This document shows, in pieces, positions 1 through 10,784 of a stretch of DNA of 64,000 nt; position 1 is the first letter of the stretch; the number at the start of each line of letters is the position of its first letter. This DNA comes from Blepharisma japonicum. Taxonomy: Eukaryota; Ciliophora; Heterotrichea; Heterotrichida; Blepharismidae. The position numbers and the translations under genes were made by a program. The notes beneath the pieces are model-generated. The model saw only the letters and a program-made list of their open reading frames with translations, did no database searches and was not told where the DNA came from. The stretch is from assembly GCA_949751835.1 (NCBI GenBank), contig CATKHK010000041.1:62001-126000 (forward strand). The letters run 5' to 3'.

Positions 1-2
1 AT

Positions 3-420
3 AATAAAGCCATTGGTGACTTTCTTTTCATATCCTATTTAGGAGAATGCAGAAAGCTTACAACAATCAAAGGTGAATTTGTATCTCTTATGTATGAAAT
101 TTTGCAAAATTTATATTTAGGAAGTGCGGAAGCAGCTCAAGATGCTGAAGAATTAAAATGCAAGAATTTAAATTATAGTCCGTGTTTTATATAATGAAAA
201 TGTTCAAAAACTCCCTGATATAAATTACCATATTATTTCTGTGAATGATACTGATAAAGAAAATATTTCTCTGTATTTACTGAAGCAATAAAATTCATTG
301 ACAATGCATTGTTATTAAATGAAAAAATGTTGGTTCATTGCTATAGAAGAATATCAAGAATACCCAACAATTGTTTTATCCTATATCAATAATAATAAAA
401 ATAATTCTATAAAAATGCAA
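3..420 (+). pseudogene. decayed dual-specificity phosphatase, left-truncated
   Basis: The frame opening at base 3 reads into the start of a DUSP fold: a segment like YEILQNLYLGSAEAAQD (near 95-150) matches the family hallmark 'ILPNLYLGS..AAQ'. After a stop near 190 the homology jumps frame (NENVQKLPDINYHIISVND), then jumps again to FIDNALLLNEKMLVHCY. The catalytic loop HCxxGxSRS is degraded to HCYRRISRI near 340, and the continuation PTIVLSYIN is in yet another frame. The invariant Gly is lost and there are at least three frame breaks, so I call it a dead host gene rather than one with introns; no 15-nt GT...AG segment repairs it. The start lies at or beyond the window edge. Confidence 0.7.
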
Positions 421-536
421 TTTTATTTTATATTTAAACTATAGAAAATAATTTCGACTCTTATCTCCATCTGATATCAAGAATTCTAATACCAAATAAA
501 ATCTTAATTTTATCATTATAATAATCCTTTCAATAA
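421..536. other. short AT-rich gap
   Basis: AT-rich spacer between the dead phosphatase and the stop of the purple acid phosphatase. No coding or structural signal seen. Confidence 0.5.
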
Positions 537-1835
537 TTAATGAAATCTTAATCTATTTTTTATAAGCCATACATGGTCTATCATATCTCCACTGACAGCT
601 CCAAATTGTGTCCAATGTACATGAGTTCTATTTATAACATCAAGTTTTCCATACCCATACTCATCTGTCATAACTAAAGTCCAATTTTGTCAAACTTCTG
701 GGATAGGATCATTATGACCTTCATTATTTCCTCCATTTCCACTAATAATATACAAAGTTGCATTAGCATTATAATGAGTATTAAAATCATCATACTCGCT
801 CTTCACAACTTTATCATTATATATTGGCGTGCACCTTTCATAATAATGGTTATGAGCCTCAAACATAATATCCACAGCATATTCATGCCATAATCCTTCT
901 AAAGCAGACCTCAATATCTCAGCTTCACTTGTACATTCAGAAAATTCAATCAAAGAGCAGTATAAAGGCCGATGTGTAAATACAAAAATCCAAGGGAAGG
1001 CGTGTCGATTCTGGTTGGCGATTTCTAAGTCTTTTTTTAGCCAGTTATATTGTGTTAAAATTTGGTCTGGATGGTCAGAAATATACATTTCAGTGTTGAT
1101 CATAATAAAATGAGCTGCTCCTAAGTTAAAAGAGTAAAAAAAACTTGTGCCATCATTAGCAGAGTTTAAAGGCATTTTGAATTTGGTACGGTAATGGGTT
1201 AGGTTGTGCTTTAATTCATGGTTTCCAGGCAAAACCATGTAAGCGAAATTTGCTGATATATCTTGTATAGAATTTAAAAATCTATCCCCGACCATCCCGT
1301 CGTCTTCATGCATATCATATGCTATATCTCCCATATGGATTATCCCCAAAAAATCTCTGACCTTGATTTCCTGCATAAGACTATTTTTCACAAAAAGTGA
1401 ATTTTTCCCAATCCCTAAATCCCCATAAACCACCATTGATAACGGATTTTTGGAGTCTTTATACGGCTCTGAGGCATCTGGAGTTCTCCCACTGAACATA
1501 TAAATTTCGCTTTGAGTCATTGGAGTTTCGATAAAATACTCATAAAAACATTCTGGTCTTAAATTTGGGATTACCGATGTATAGATATACTGGAGACGGT
1601 ATATGATTTCACCTGCATTGAAAGGGATAGAAGAAGATGAAGCTGAAAGTCAGTCAGGAAGAATATCTGAGCATAAAATTGGGCGATAGTTGATAAATGT
1701 CTCAAGGTTTAGAAAATTGACTCAGGTGACCCTCATTTCATTTTCGTTCTCAGTTCAAGAAAGATGAATTTGTTCAGGCTGGAAGAGGCTACCTAGAGCA
1801 AGAGAAAGACCGATGAAATAATTTAATTTTCACAT
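537..1835 (-). CDS. purple acid phosphatase (secreted metallophosphatase)
   Basis: 432 residues with TGA read as Trp (TGA is the second codon, and others fall at conserved Trp positions such as PEQIHLSW and EMRVTW). Residues ~1-19 form a signal peptide. A Fn3-like N-terminal domain (PEQIHLSW...MRVTWV) is followed by the binuclear-metal domain. Visible ligands: GDLG (Asp ~139), GDIAY (Asp ~170), GNHE (Asn ~205, His ~206), VFTHRP (His ~287) and AHNHYYER (His ~327 and ~329; the usual first Gly of GHxH is Ala). The family hydrolyses phosphomonoesters at acidic pH in lysosomal/phagosomal or secreted compartments. The ATG at 1835 is chosen because it gives the signal peptide directly. The length is typical of the eukaryotic family. 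It is divergent from the next gene across 513 bp. Confidence 0.92.
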
Positions 1836-2348
1836 TATAAATCAAGTGATAAATAAAGTATTATTAAATTAACTGGACATAAAAACGATTAAATTTAAAA
1901 ATACTCAAAACTCTGTCACGAAAATGATATAGAAATACCTCAATATCAAATTTTACACTTAATTTGAAGTCAGCAATTTATTTTTTGATAGAAATAAAGG
2001 TGCGTTTTAAAAAAAAGCCATCCCATCATAATTTGCGATGCTCTCTATTTTCTTTCTAAAATACAGAATACCCCAACAATGAAACATACAGTCAAAATTC
2101 CTTTTATCCATAGCTATAACTACTATTTTTTATTTCCTAAAATTCCTTATTGAGAAATGAAACAGAAGCACTTCCATATATCATTTTTATAAATCCCAAA
2201 TATTCCAAAATCTGATCATTTTTTGTTCCTATAATAAAAATGTCTTATTATATCCTAAAAACCCAAAAATAATTTTCGCCAGCTTTCTCTTTACTTCAAT
2301 TCAAAAAAATCAATCTAAACCCAGCCATTAAATGGTAGTTTTAAATTA
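1836..2348. other. divergent intergenic region
   Basis: 513 bp of AT-rich sequence between two divergently read genes, so it should hold both promoters. I see no ORF or repeat that I would call. Confidence 0.5.
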
Positions 2349-3257
2349 ATGGATAAAGATAGCAATCCTTTAGAGACAGATCGAGACTTAGACGAGATCA
2401 TTGAACTCATGTAATCTTTATGCAGTAAAAACTTAGAAGAGCAACGCAGCAACTATGAAAAAGGAGGCGAGTTCTTAGAAGCAGAAAAAACCCACCAAAG
2501 GATTCTTCAGCTCAAGCGCGACCACAAGGATCGCCGTGAAGCCAAACTTCTTGACCGTCAAAGCAAAGCTCTGGAAGAACTTGACAACACCTTTAACGAG
2601 GAATTCAAAAATTTCAACGATGACTGGGATTCACGCATGGAGAAGTATCGTGAAGAGTGCAAAGAGCTTGAAAACCAGCTGAAGCAGAAGCAGGAAAACG
2701 AGCATGAGACCACTAAAAAGTCCTTAGAAGATTCAATCCCTATCATCCCTAAGCATTCTTCTGAATTCTTGAACCTCAAAAGAATCCAAGACACTCTGGT
2801 TACCAAGCATGAATACGTGGAAGCCCACGCAATTCAGCAACAAATGATAGAGCTAGAAGAAAAAGAAAAGGAAAACTGGGGCCAAGATAGAGACACCCAA
2901 ATTAAACAAGCCTTAACAGCCCTGGAAAAGAGGCAGGATAATGAATTGCAAGCTTTTAGGCAGAAAGCGAAAAATGGCTTCGATGAGATGAAGAAAACGA
3001 AGGCAGTGGAAATGGAAAGTTTGCTTAAAAAATACCAAAATATCAAGAAAGAAATGCAAAATGCACATAGGAGAGAGAAAAATAGGTTCGATGGAAAACA
3101 TACAACTGGGTCAGGGATTTTTATTTCTGAGACCACAGGGACTAAAAGTGTGTTTTCTGGGAGAGCGACTTTTTCAGGAAGGTCTTTAAGTGGGACTTTT
3201 TCAATGAGACCTCAGAGTGCAACAAGCCGCAGCTTTGAACCTAAAGAAATTAGTTAA
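2349..3257 (+). CDS. conserved coiled-coil protein (one 15-nt intron)
   Basis: The ATG at 2349 opens MDKDSNPLETDRDLDEIIEL and reaches a stop unless a 15-nt GT...AG intron at 2411-2425 is removed. Splicing joins the reading frame exactly, giving 297 residues. The protein is almost entirely charged alpha-helix (Glu/Lys/Gln-rich coiled coil to ~residue 245). It ends in a Ser/Thr/Gly-rich tail with SGR and SMRP-type short motifs, likely unstructured and phosphorylatable. Codon use is richer in GC than the surroundings, suggesting good expression. Similar uncharacterised coiled-coil proteins occur in many protists, but I assign no function. Confidence 0.85.
2411..2425 (+). other. 15-nt spliceosomal intron
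   Basis: GTAATCTTTATGCAG: GT...AG, 15 nt. It contains the in-frame TAA that would otherwise end the gene after about 23 codons. Its length matches four other introns in this window. Confidence 0.9.
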
Positions 3258-3473
3258 ATAGATAGTTGTAATTAACCATCCTTTCTTATAAAATCATTCA
3301 AAATAAATTTGGCATTGATAGCAAGCTTAACCTTAACACAGTAGATTGCCTTTTTAAGCATATCAAATTGAGATAGCTGTATTAATTGATTCAGTGTTTA
3401 GAAAAGAGACTTCAGGGATAATTTTGGAAATCCACTATATGTGAAATAAAGCGAAATGCTTAACAATTAGCGA
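3258..3473. other. intergenic spacer
   Basis: AT-rich spacer between the coiled-coil gene and the start of the duplicated block. No coding signal. Confidence 0.4.
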
Positions 3474-3829
3474 AGTGGATAATAATTCACTCTGCAGAGA
3501 CTGGAAACTGTACATTGAGACTTGCATGAGGAGTTGATTTAGTAAATATATATAATATTGAGCATAGCTGACAACTCAGCTGATAAGGCAGGCTAATTTA
3601 CATGTGGGAGAAAATAAATATATAAAAGTAAAATTGTGGTATTTTCGTATCATTTCACCTGTGATGAATGCAGTTACAGTGGGTTTGGAAAACTTCTATC
3701 AGGGGATATAAGGATTTTTGTTGAAAAATCGCTTTTTTAGTGGAATTAGATAAAAAAAATTAGAAAAATAAGGCATTAGTAGAACACCAATATTGGAGCT
3801 TTTTATCAATGCAACGAAAATAAAGTCAG

Positions 3830-4233
3830 ATCAGGCAATAGCATAGCTCGCTTTGAAAAATGCAAAAACGGAGAATTTCGCAAAGACAGAAGTTGTAAAT
3901 GCTCAGTTGAATTTTCAGGCCTGTTTTCCCAAGATTTTTCTAGAGGCACCCAAGAGGAAAAAGTGAATATTGTTGGTATTTAGTCGCATTTTTAGTCTTT
4001 GTAGTGATTTGCGGCTTTTTATCAATTATTGTTTTTATTTCTTTAATCAAGACAAGTCTCTATTCTCAATACAGAATTTTATAGGTGTTTATTGCCGATT
4101 GAGCCTAAAAAAAGAAAGATTATTGAGCCTAAGAGAAGAGGAAGGTAGAGATAGTAATCTCAAAATCGAAAAAGAAAGACTAGCTATAGAAATCTGGAAG
4201 ACTTATAATAAAAATAATGATAGCATAAAATAG
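3830..4233 (+). pseudogene. decayed small membrane-protein gene, copy 1
   Basis: The sequence reads ...ALKNAKTENFAKTEVVNAQL and FQACFPKIFLEAPKRKK, then breaks frame in the hydrophobic part. A charged tail (REEEGRDSNLKIEKERLAIE, then IWKTYNKNNDSIK) ends in TAG at 4231-4233. The paralogous copy at 7606-7980 keeps the hydrophobic stretch open but breaks after it. Each copy is broken in a different place, so both look dead, descended from a small single-TM protein with a charged C-terminus. The parent family is not recognised. Confidence 0.5.
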
Positions 4234-4605
4234 GGGAATTGTAAGTGATGTATATAAAATTTAAACTTAAAAGCATATACATAAAAATAGAATTAAATAT
4301 TGGCAAGATCATAAATTGCAATAAAGTATTTTTTTAAAGTTCTAAATCAGTATATTTTTATCAATAATTGTCAGCCTCAAATATAGCTTTTTCCTTTTCT
4401 TTAAATCTTTCATTTTTATCCAAACCAGCGAAAATGACAACATAATAAAAAAGGGGTTACACTGTTTTTAATCAACAAAATTACTATTGCATTGACACTA
4501 ATTTAATTTTAATAAGCTCTGACAATGCCATTCCTTATTCTTTATTCCCTGTTTGCAATTCTATTATTTGTATACTTTTATAAAAAATTATGATTTAATC
4601 CTACT

Positions 4606-4632
4606 CTCATTATCATTCTTTATATCACAAAT
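4606..4632 (+). promoter_or_regulatory. shared upstream element of the 4-TM genes
   Basis: A motif ATTATCATTCTTTAYATCAC lies about 95-100 bp before the ATG of all three 4-TM paralogues (here, ~6383-6405 and ~8352-8376). It is kept even before the divergent middle gene, whose flanks otherwise differ. Candidate promoter or transcription-start element; inference from conservation only. Confidence 0.35.
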
Positions 4633-4707
4633 ATTTATAACAGAAATTTATTATTGAATCATGTACAAATTTTCCATTTTTGAACGAAAAATATAAAGCA
4701 ATAAAAG

Positions 4708-5340
4708 ATGGATTCTAATTTACACCAAAAATTAAGCTCAAGCCTGATTGAAAGCTTATACGTTGAAGAGGTATCACAGCTATCCAACGATAAACTTCAG
4801 TCAGATGATAAGCTTGATCTTGAAGAACTCATTGATGGCCATCTCATATTAGGTTTCTTTGTGCGCAGACCTGATTGTAGCCATCTATCTAGGTCTTTTA
4901 CCCTAATCACAGTTGTGATCTTTGAGCTGGCGCTCGAAGGAGCGCTGATCTCCACAGATAAGAATATTGGCATTGGAGAAATTATGGGAGATACTGACTT
5001 TTTGCTCTATTATATAAACAATTATTTGGTCTATACCATTTTAGCAGTGGTTGCAGCGGCACCGATTGAAGCATTTATGATAGCTTCGCTTGGCTTTAAA
5101 AGAAAACAAGCATCGGTTTGGGCTACTGCTTCATTTGTGGTTGGGATTTCGATTATGATTGCATCTATTATTGGAATGTTTGTTATGAATTCCCAGATGA
5201 GCCCTGAGAGGAATGGGGTATGGACTGTAAGCTTCATAATCGGGATACTACTAGAAGTTAGTATAATTGAAGGGTTTTTTATGTTTGCGAGATATTTTAT
5301 TATCGAATGTTTCGGACCTGTTGAAAATAAAATAAAATAA
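4708..5340 (+). CDS. 4-TM membrane protein, paralogue A
   Basis: 210 residues. A soluble acidic N-terminus (1-48) contains a serine cluster (SSSLIESLYVEE). It is followed by LIDGHLILGFFVRRPD and then four hydrophobic segments at roughly 65-85, 105-130, 137-160 and 172-195. A basic loop (GFKRKQ) separates TM2 and TM3. The order 'H.IL..F...P.....R...L.TV.....', TM, basic loop, paired TMs resembles the membrane region just before the pore module of PKD1/REJ-type polycystin proteins; that link is a weak inference and no pore is present. About 94% identical to paralogue C at 8467, with paralogue B between them. Confidence 0.85.
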   Translation: MDSNLHQKLSSSLIESLYVEEVSQLSNDKLQSDDKLDLEELIDGHLILGFFVRRPDCSHLSRSFTLITVVIFELALEGALISTDKNIGIGEIMGDTDFLLYYINNYLVYTILAVVAAAPIEAFMIASLGFKRKQASVWATASFVVGISIMIASIIGMFVMNSQMSPERNGVWTVSFIIGILLEVSIIEGFFMFARYFIIECFGPVENKIK

Positions 5341-6484
5341 TGGTTTATAGCTTAAATAAATTATAAGTAAATTTATCTCTCAGCCTATTTTTGAACCTTA
5401 TGTATCTTAAAAATTCACTTAGCTTAATTTTTATGTTAAAATAATTATAATACTGATAAGCCTTTAAACTAAAATTCCTAAAATTTCTTTTATAATCCTT
5501 TGCAAATATTCACAACGCTTATATTAATAATTTATTTTATCAATATTTTAGTTTTATTGAATTAATTTTCAGAATCAATTTATAACATGCAAAAAAGTCA
5601 ATAATTAATTATTAAATTAAAACAAAATAGAAATGAAATAAATAATTATTTCTTTCAAAATATATTTGAGTTTTATCTGTTTATATTTAATATTAATATA
5701 TTCATGGGGCAAATTGATCTCAAATATATTAACGATTCTTATTTTTATATTGATGATAAATAATGAGAATTTTCTGAATAAATGCTTCAATATTTATTTA
5801 ATAACACTTCAACAATATTTATGAAGGTTCTTAATCTTGTTCTTAGTTTATAAATAGTTAAGAATTAATTAAAAAAAATAATTAAAAATTTGCAAATCTC
5901 GAGATAATCAGTTTTGTTATTTGATTTTGCAATTGCAATGAAGCGCAGCAGCATTTTTAAAGATGTCAATCACGATTTAGAGCTACAGGTTTACTTGCAT
6001 TTATTATAGAATTAATTGTAAAAAATGCTCAGTAAAATAACTAATAGTAATAAGGGCTAAATATGCCTGAATTAGATAGATTTCAATTTAAAAGATTTTA
6101 TAATTCTAATATTTAATAATTATTTATATATAATTATTGGCATCTGAATAACTTTCCCTTTTTACGTAAAATGCTTCATTTTTATTTACTAATTCTGACG
6201 AATGAAAATGATGTCACAACAAAGAATATTTCAGCTATCTTTTTGCCAGTCTGCGTTATTATTTAATCTGATTATACTAGCTTGAATATTTCCTTAAAAT
6301 TCCTTTTCTATTATTATTATTTGTTTTTATTTCTCTTTTAATTATTTCATGCATTATCAAATATTTTTCTTTATATCCCACACTTATTATCATTCTTTAC
6401 ATCACTAAATTTTATAACGGAGATTTTTATTAAACGCTTGAGAAGTAATCCATTTTAACTGGAAGAGCTATAAAACAATTAAAA
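5341..6484. other. AT-rich intergenic with a short decayed coding scrap
   Basis: 1.1 kb without an intact gene. The left ~690 bp is part of the tandem duplication. Near 5939 a scrap reads MKRSSIFKDVNHDLELQVYL before stops; the equivalent in copy 2 (~9660) is more broken. It could be a remnant of a larger gene, but I cannot name the family. Confidence 0.45.
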
Positions 6485-7120
6485 ATGAATTCTGATCTTA
6501 AGTACAATGGGAAACTCAGCTCAAGCCTGATTGAAAACTTATACGTTGAGGAGGAGCCGTGGTCCTCCAAATACGAACTTCAATCAGACGATAGACTTGA
6601 GCTCGAAGAACTTATTGATGGCCATCTAATTTTAGGCTTCTTTGTGCACAGACCTGATTTTAGCCGCCTATCAAGATTTTTCACACTAATGACGGTTGTG
6701 CTCTTTGAGCTGATGCTTGAAGAAGTGCTATTCTCTACATATGAGAATAATGATATTAGAGAAATTATGGGATCCCAAAACTTTATTTCGGATTACATAA
6801 ACAAGTACCTGGGCTATACCGTTTTGGCAGTAATTACAGTGATACCGATAGAAGCCTTTATGATAGCTTCCTTAAGCTTCAACAGAAAACAAGCATCAAA
6901 TTGGACAGCAGCTTCAATTGGGGTAGGGATTTTGATCATGATTGGATCTATTGTTGGGATTTTTGTTATGAATTCCCAGGCAGGTCTTGAATGGAATGGG
7001 CTATGGGGCTTAAGCTTCTTAACTGGAATATTGCTAGAGGCTGGCATCGTTGAGAGCTTTTTAATGTTTGCAAGATACTTTGTCATTCAGAGTTTCGGGC
7101 CTTTTGAAAAAGCTATATAA
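6485..7120 (+). CDS. 4-TM membrane protein, paralogue B (divergent)
   Basis: 211 residues with the same plan as paralogues A and C: acidic Ser-rich N-terminus, LIDGHLILGFFVHRPD, four TM segments and the loop SFNRKQ between TM2 and TM3. It is clearly more diverged than the A/C pair, so it arose in an older duplication, and the unit holding A or C was copied later across it. The shared upstream element sits ~95 bp before the ATG. The ATG at 6485 aligns with the start of both paralogues. Function unknown. Confidence 0.85.
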   Translation: MNSDLKYNGKLSSSLIENLYVEEEPWSSKYELQSDDRLELEELIDGHLILGFFVHRPDFSRLSRFFTLMTVVLFELMLEEVLFSTYENNDIREIMGSQNFISDYINKYLGYTVLAVITVIPIEAFMIASLSFNRKQASNWTAASIGVGILIMIGSIVGIFVMNSQAGLEWNGLWGLSFLTGILLEAGIVESFLMFARYFVIQSFGPFEKAI

Positions 7121-7605
7121 AATAACGAACTCAAGTAATTATTAGGTCTTTAATTTAGACGAAAATTATTGAATCTTTCTCTAAATTTATTGGGGAAAAA
7201 TATGATATTCTCAAAAATCAGCAGATAACACACTATAAATAGTGGATAATAACTCACTCTGCAGAGACTGGAAACTGTACATTGAGACTTGCATCAGTAG
7301 TTGATTTAGTAAATATATAATATTGAGCATAACTAACAACTTAGCTGATGAGGCAGGCTGATATCCATGTTGGAAAAATTAAATATATAAAAGTAAAATT
7401 GTGGTATTTTCGTATCATTTTACTTGATATAAATGCACTTTACAGTGATTTGGAAAACTTCTATCGGGGGATATAAGAATTTTTGCTGAAAAATCGCTTT
7501 TTTAGAGGAATTAGATAAAAATATTAAAAAATAAGGCATTAATAGAACACCAATATTGAAGCTTTTTATCAATGCAGCTAAAATGAAGTCAGATCAGGCA
7601 ATAAC

Positions 7606-7983
7606 ATGGCTTGCTTTGAAAATGCAAAAACTGAGAATTTTGCAAAGACAGAAGCTGTAAATGCCCAGTTGAAATTTCAAGCCAGTTTTCCCAAGATTTT
7701 TATAGAGGCACTCAAGAATAAAAAGCGAATATTATTGTTTTTTTTAGTCTTTGTAATGATTTGCGGCTTTTTATCAATTATTGTTTTTATTTCTTTAATC
7801 AAGACAAGTCTCTATTCTCAGCACAGAATTTTAAAGATATTTATTGCCAATTGAGCCTAAAAACGAAAGATTTATCGAGCTAAGAGAAGAGGAAGGTAGA
7901 GATAGTGACCTCAAAATCGAAAAAGTCAGACTAGCTATAGAAATCTGGAAGACTTATAATAAAAATTATGATAGCATAAAATA
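7606..7983 (+). pseudogene. decayed small membrane-protein gene, copy 2
   Basis: The frame from 7606 reads MACFENAKTENFAKTEAV, then NAQLKFQASFPKIFIEALK, then one strong hydrophobic segment (LLFFLVFVMICGFLSIIVFI) and ILKIFIAN, passing a TGA to a stop in ATT..GCC TAA at about 7859. The charged tail seen in copy 1 (REEEGRDSDLKIEK...YDSIK) follows in a different frame, ending at TAG ~7983. I regard it as broken after the TM segment. An 85-residue single-TM protein could in principle still be made. Confidence 0.45.
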
Positions 7984-8466
7984 GGGGAATTGTAAGTGAT
8001 GTATATAAAATTTAAACTTAAAAACATATACATAGAAATAAAATTAAATATAGGCAAGATCATAAAATTGCAATAAAGTAATTTTTAAAGTTCTTAAAAA
8101 TATTTTTATCAATAATTATCAGACTCAAAGATAGCTTTTTCCTTTTCTTTAAACTTTCATTTTTATTCAACCAGTGAAAATGGCATCACAGTATAAAAGG
8201 ATTACACTGTTTTAATCATGAAATTGCTATTGAATTTACACTAATTTAATTTTAATGAGCTCTGGCAATGTCCTTCCTATTATTCTTTATTCCCTGTTTG
8301 CAATTCTATTATTTGTATATATTTTTTAAAAAATGTATGATTTAATCCTACACTCATTATCATTCTTTATATCACAAATATTATTATCTTTTCTAAATAA
8401 TTTTTAACAGAAATTTATTATTACAAATTTCCCATTTTTGAACGAAAAAATATAAAGCAATAAAAG

Positions 8467-9099
8467 ATGGATTCTAATTTACACCAAAAATTAAGCTCAA
8501 GCCTGATTGAAAGCTTATATGTTGAAGAAGTTCCGCAGCTATCCAACGATAAACTTCTGTCAGATGATAAGCTTGAACTTGAAGAACTCATTGATGGCCA
8601 TCTCATATTAGGTTTCTTTGTGCGCAGACCTGATTTTAGCCATCTATATAGGTCTTTTACCCTAATCACAGTTGTGATATTTGAGCTGGCGCTCGAAGAA
8701 GCGCTGATCTCCACAGATAAGAATATTTGCATTGGAGAAATTATGGGAGATACTGACTTTTTGCTCTATTATATAAACAACTATTTGGTCTATACCATTT
8801 TAGCAGTGGTTGCAGCGGCACCGATTGAAGCATTTATGATAGCTTCGCTTGGCTTTAAAAGAAAACAAGCGTCGGTTTGGGCTACTGCTTCATTTGTGGT
8901 TGGGATTTCGATTATGATTGCATCTATTATTGGGATGTTTGTTATGAATTCCCAGATGAGCCCTGAGAGGAATTGGGTATGGACTGTAAGCTTCATAATC
9001 GGGATACTACTAGAAGTTAGTATAATTGAAGGGTTTTTTATGTTTGCGAGATATTTTATCATCCAATGCTTCAGACCTTTTGAAAATAAAATAAAATAA
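8467..9099 (+). CDS. 4-TM membrane protein, paralogue C
   Basis: 210 residues, about 12 substitutions from paralogue A (for example PDC to PDF, HLSRS to HLYRS, ECFGPVE to QCFRPFE) and no indels, so both copies appear constrained. Four TM segments and the basic GFKRKQ loop are unchanged. Part of duplication copy 2, and the conserved upstream motif lies ~100 bp before the start. Polycystin/REJ-like membrane fragment is the only resemblance I can offer, with low confidence. Confidence 0.85.
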   Translation: MDSNLHQKLSSSLIESLYVEEVPQLSNDKLLSDDKLELEELIDGHLILGFFVRRPDFSHLYRSFTLITVVIFELALEEALISTDKNICIGEIMGDTDFLLYYINNYLVYTILAVVAAAPIEAFMIASLGFKRKQASVWATASFVVGISIMIASIIGMFVMNSQMSPERNWVWTVSFIIGILLEVSIIEGFFMFARYFIIQCFRPFENKIK

Positions 9100-9750
9100 T
9101 GGATAATAGCTTAAATAAATTATACGTAAATTTATCTCTCAGCCTTTATATATCGATTAAAATTCACTTAGTTTAATTTTTATGTTAAAATAGTTATAAT
9201 ACTGATAAGCCTTTAACTAAAATTTCATTTATAATGCTTTGCGGATTTAAATATTCACAACCCTTATAATAATTTTTTTGTCAATATTTTAATTTTATTG
9301 AATTAATTTTCAGATTCAATTTATAACTTGCAAACAAAGTAGAAATAAAATAAATAATTATTTACTTTCAAAATATATTTGAGTTTTATCTGTTTATATT
9401 TAATATTAATATATTCGTGGGGCAAATTGATCTCAAATATATTGACGATTCTTTATTTCTTATATTGATGCTAAATAATGAGAATTTTCTTCAATAAAGG
9501 CTTCAATATTTATTTAATGGCACTTCAAATATACTTATGAAGGTTCTTAATCTTGTGCTAAACTTATAAATGGTTAAGAATTAATTAAAAAAAATAATTA
9601 AAAATTTGCAAATCTCAAGATAATCAGTTTTGTTTATTTGCTTTGCAATTGCAATAAAAGCACAGCAGCATTTTTAAAGATAATAATCACAATTTAGAGC
9701 TTTAGACTTACTTGCATTTATTATTTGAATTAATTATAAAAAATGCTAAG

Positions 9751-9933
9751 AATAAAAGCTTCAAACTCTTTATAGAATAAGTCAATTTTCATTGTCTTAT
9801 TATCGAGTTAATATTAAAAATTTCTATCGTCTCATCTGAAGCTTCAGATGACTTATCGAGCTCTTGAGTATCCTTTAAAAGTTTCCAAAAATCTTATTTT
9901 ACTCTTGATGATGACTTTTGGCTTGCTTAGTAT
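9751..9933. other. AT-rich spacer before the coiled-coil graveyard
   Basis: Non-coding AT-rich stretch. It includes a short near-inverted repeat (CTGAAGCTTCAG-like) near 9835-9850. Confidence 0.35.
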
Positions 9934-10784
9934 CTAGTTTAATATCTTACATTGTTTTTCAAGCTTTTGGCCTTTTTTCATGATTTGGTCTTTTTTATTA
10001 TATTTTATGTTGTTTTCATGAGTTTTGGCTTTCTCAAACTCTAGAATGGCTTCATTTTTATGATTTTGCGAAGCTTTTTCATTGATCTTTATCTCTTTTT
10101 CATATTTTTGAATGGCTTTTTCACATTCTTTACCTTCAGCAGCGAGGTGAAATTTCACTCTTTATTTCCTCATCTATATCTATGTTGTGGAATGATTCCT
10201 CTTCTCAGGAGCAAGTATTATTATTTTGGTTTATTACTCAATTTGTTAATTCGCTAAGATCATTTACAATACTTCACATGTTCGTCTGCTTAATGGTAAC
10301 TTCAAAGCCATTCACTATAAGTTAAAAATATTCGCGGTGAGTAAATATATATGTTCTATCCAAGTTTTTTTTTTGTTGAAGTTTTCAGACTTCAGGATGA
10401 CGATAGATTGAGACTATATAATCCTTCAAACTTTTGGTTAAGTCTTCATAATAAGCTATGGCTGAAGGGTTTTATTAAAATCTATATATTTCAGTTTTTT
10501 GATCATATTTGGAGAAGCTGAGAAAAGTTTATCAATAAATTGGAGACTAAATTGAGTTATTTCTTTGGGCTTGTGTAGTTTGAGCATATAGAATCTTCTA
10601 TTTTTTCTGGACTTGTACAGTTTAATGATAGAAAATTTTCTTCTTCATTTGATATTATGGATTTAAGATATTGCAGCTTTTCCCCTGCAAAGATACTAGA
10701 GTCTTTTATTTCCTTTTGTAGTCTTTTCAATTTGCTAAAATATTTAGATTGATGGGAACTTTTTCTTTTAATACTTTCAACCAT
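9934..10784 (-). pseudogene. decayed coiled-coil gene, copy 1
   Basis: Read on the minus strand, an ATG at 10784 opens MVESIKRKSSHQSKYFSKLK, continuing RLQKEIKDSSIFAGEKLQYLKSIISNEEENF, and is open for 75 codons. After stops, a second helical piece (10158-9934; CEKAIQKYEKEIKINEKASQ and so on) continues in another frame. The same N-terminus recurs at 13527 and 16465 (both MIER...). All three are broken, so this is a family of tandemly copied, dying coiled-coil genes. No function can be given. Confidence 0.6.

Larger units (their letters stand above)
3474..6030. repeat. tandem duplication, copy 1
   Basis: A block of about 2.56 kb that recurs at 7240-9750. Alignment starts at 'gtggataata..tcactctgcagagactggaaactg' (split by a base change) and ends in 'aattaattgtaaaaaatgct'. 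It covers a decayed small ORF, the promoter, one 4-TM gene and ~690 bp of 3' flank. Small indels and substitutions separate the copies. Confidence 0.85.
7240..9750. repeat. tandem duplication, copy 2
   Basis: Second copy of the ~2.5 kb unit at 3474-6030. It has the same order: decayed small membrane ORF, promoter motif, 4-TM gene and 3' flank ending in 'aattaattataaaaaatgct'. The ~1.2 kb between the copies holds paralogue B and its own upstream flank. Confidence 0.85.

Noticed and set aside
9835-9855. Palindrome CTGAAGCTTCAG-like as a terminator or IES end
   Set aside because: Single short inverted repeat with no partner, no flanking TA duplication and no adjacent gene end.
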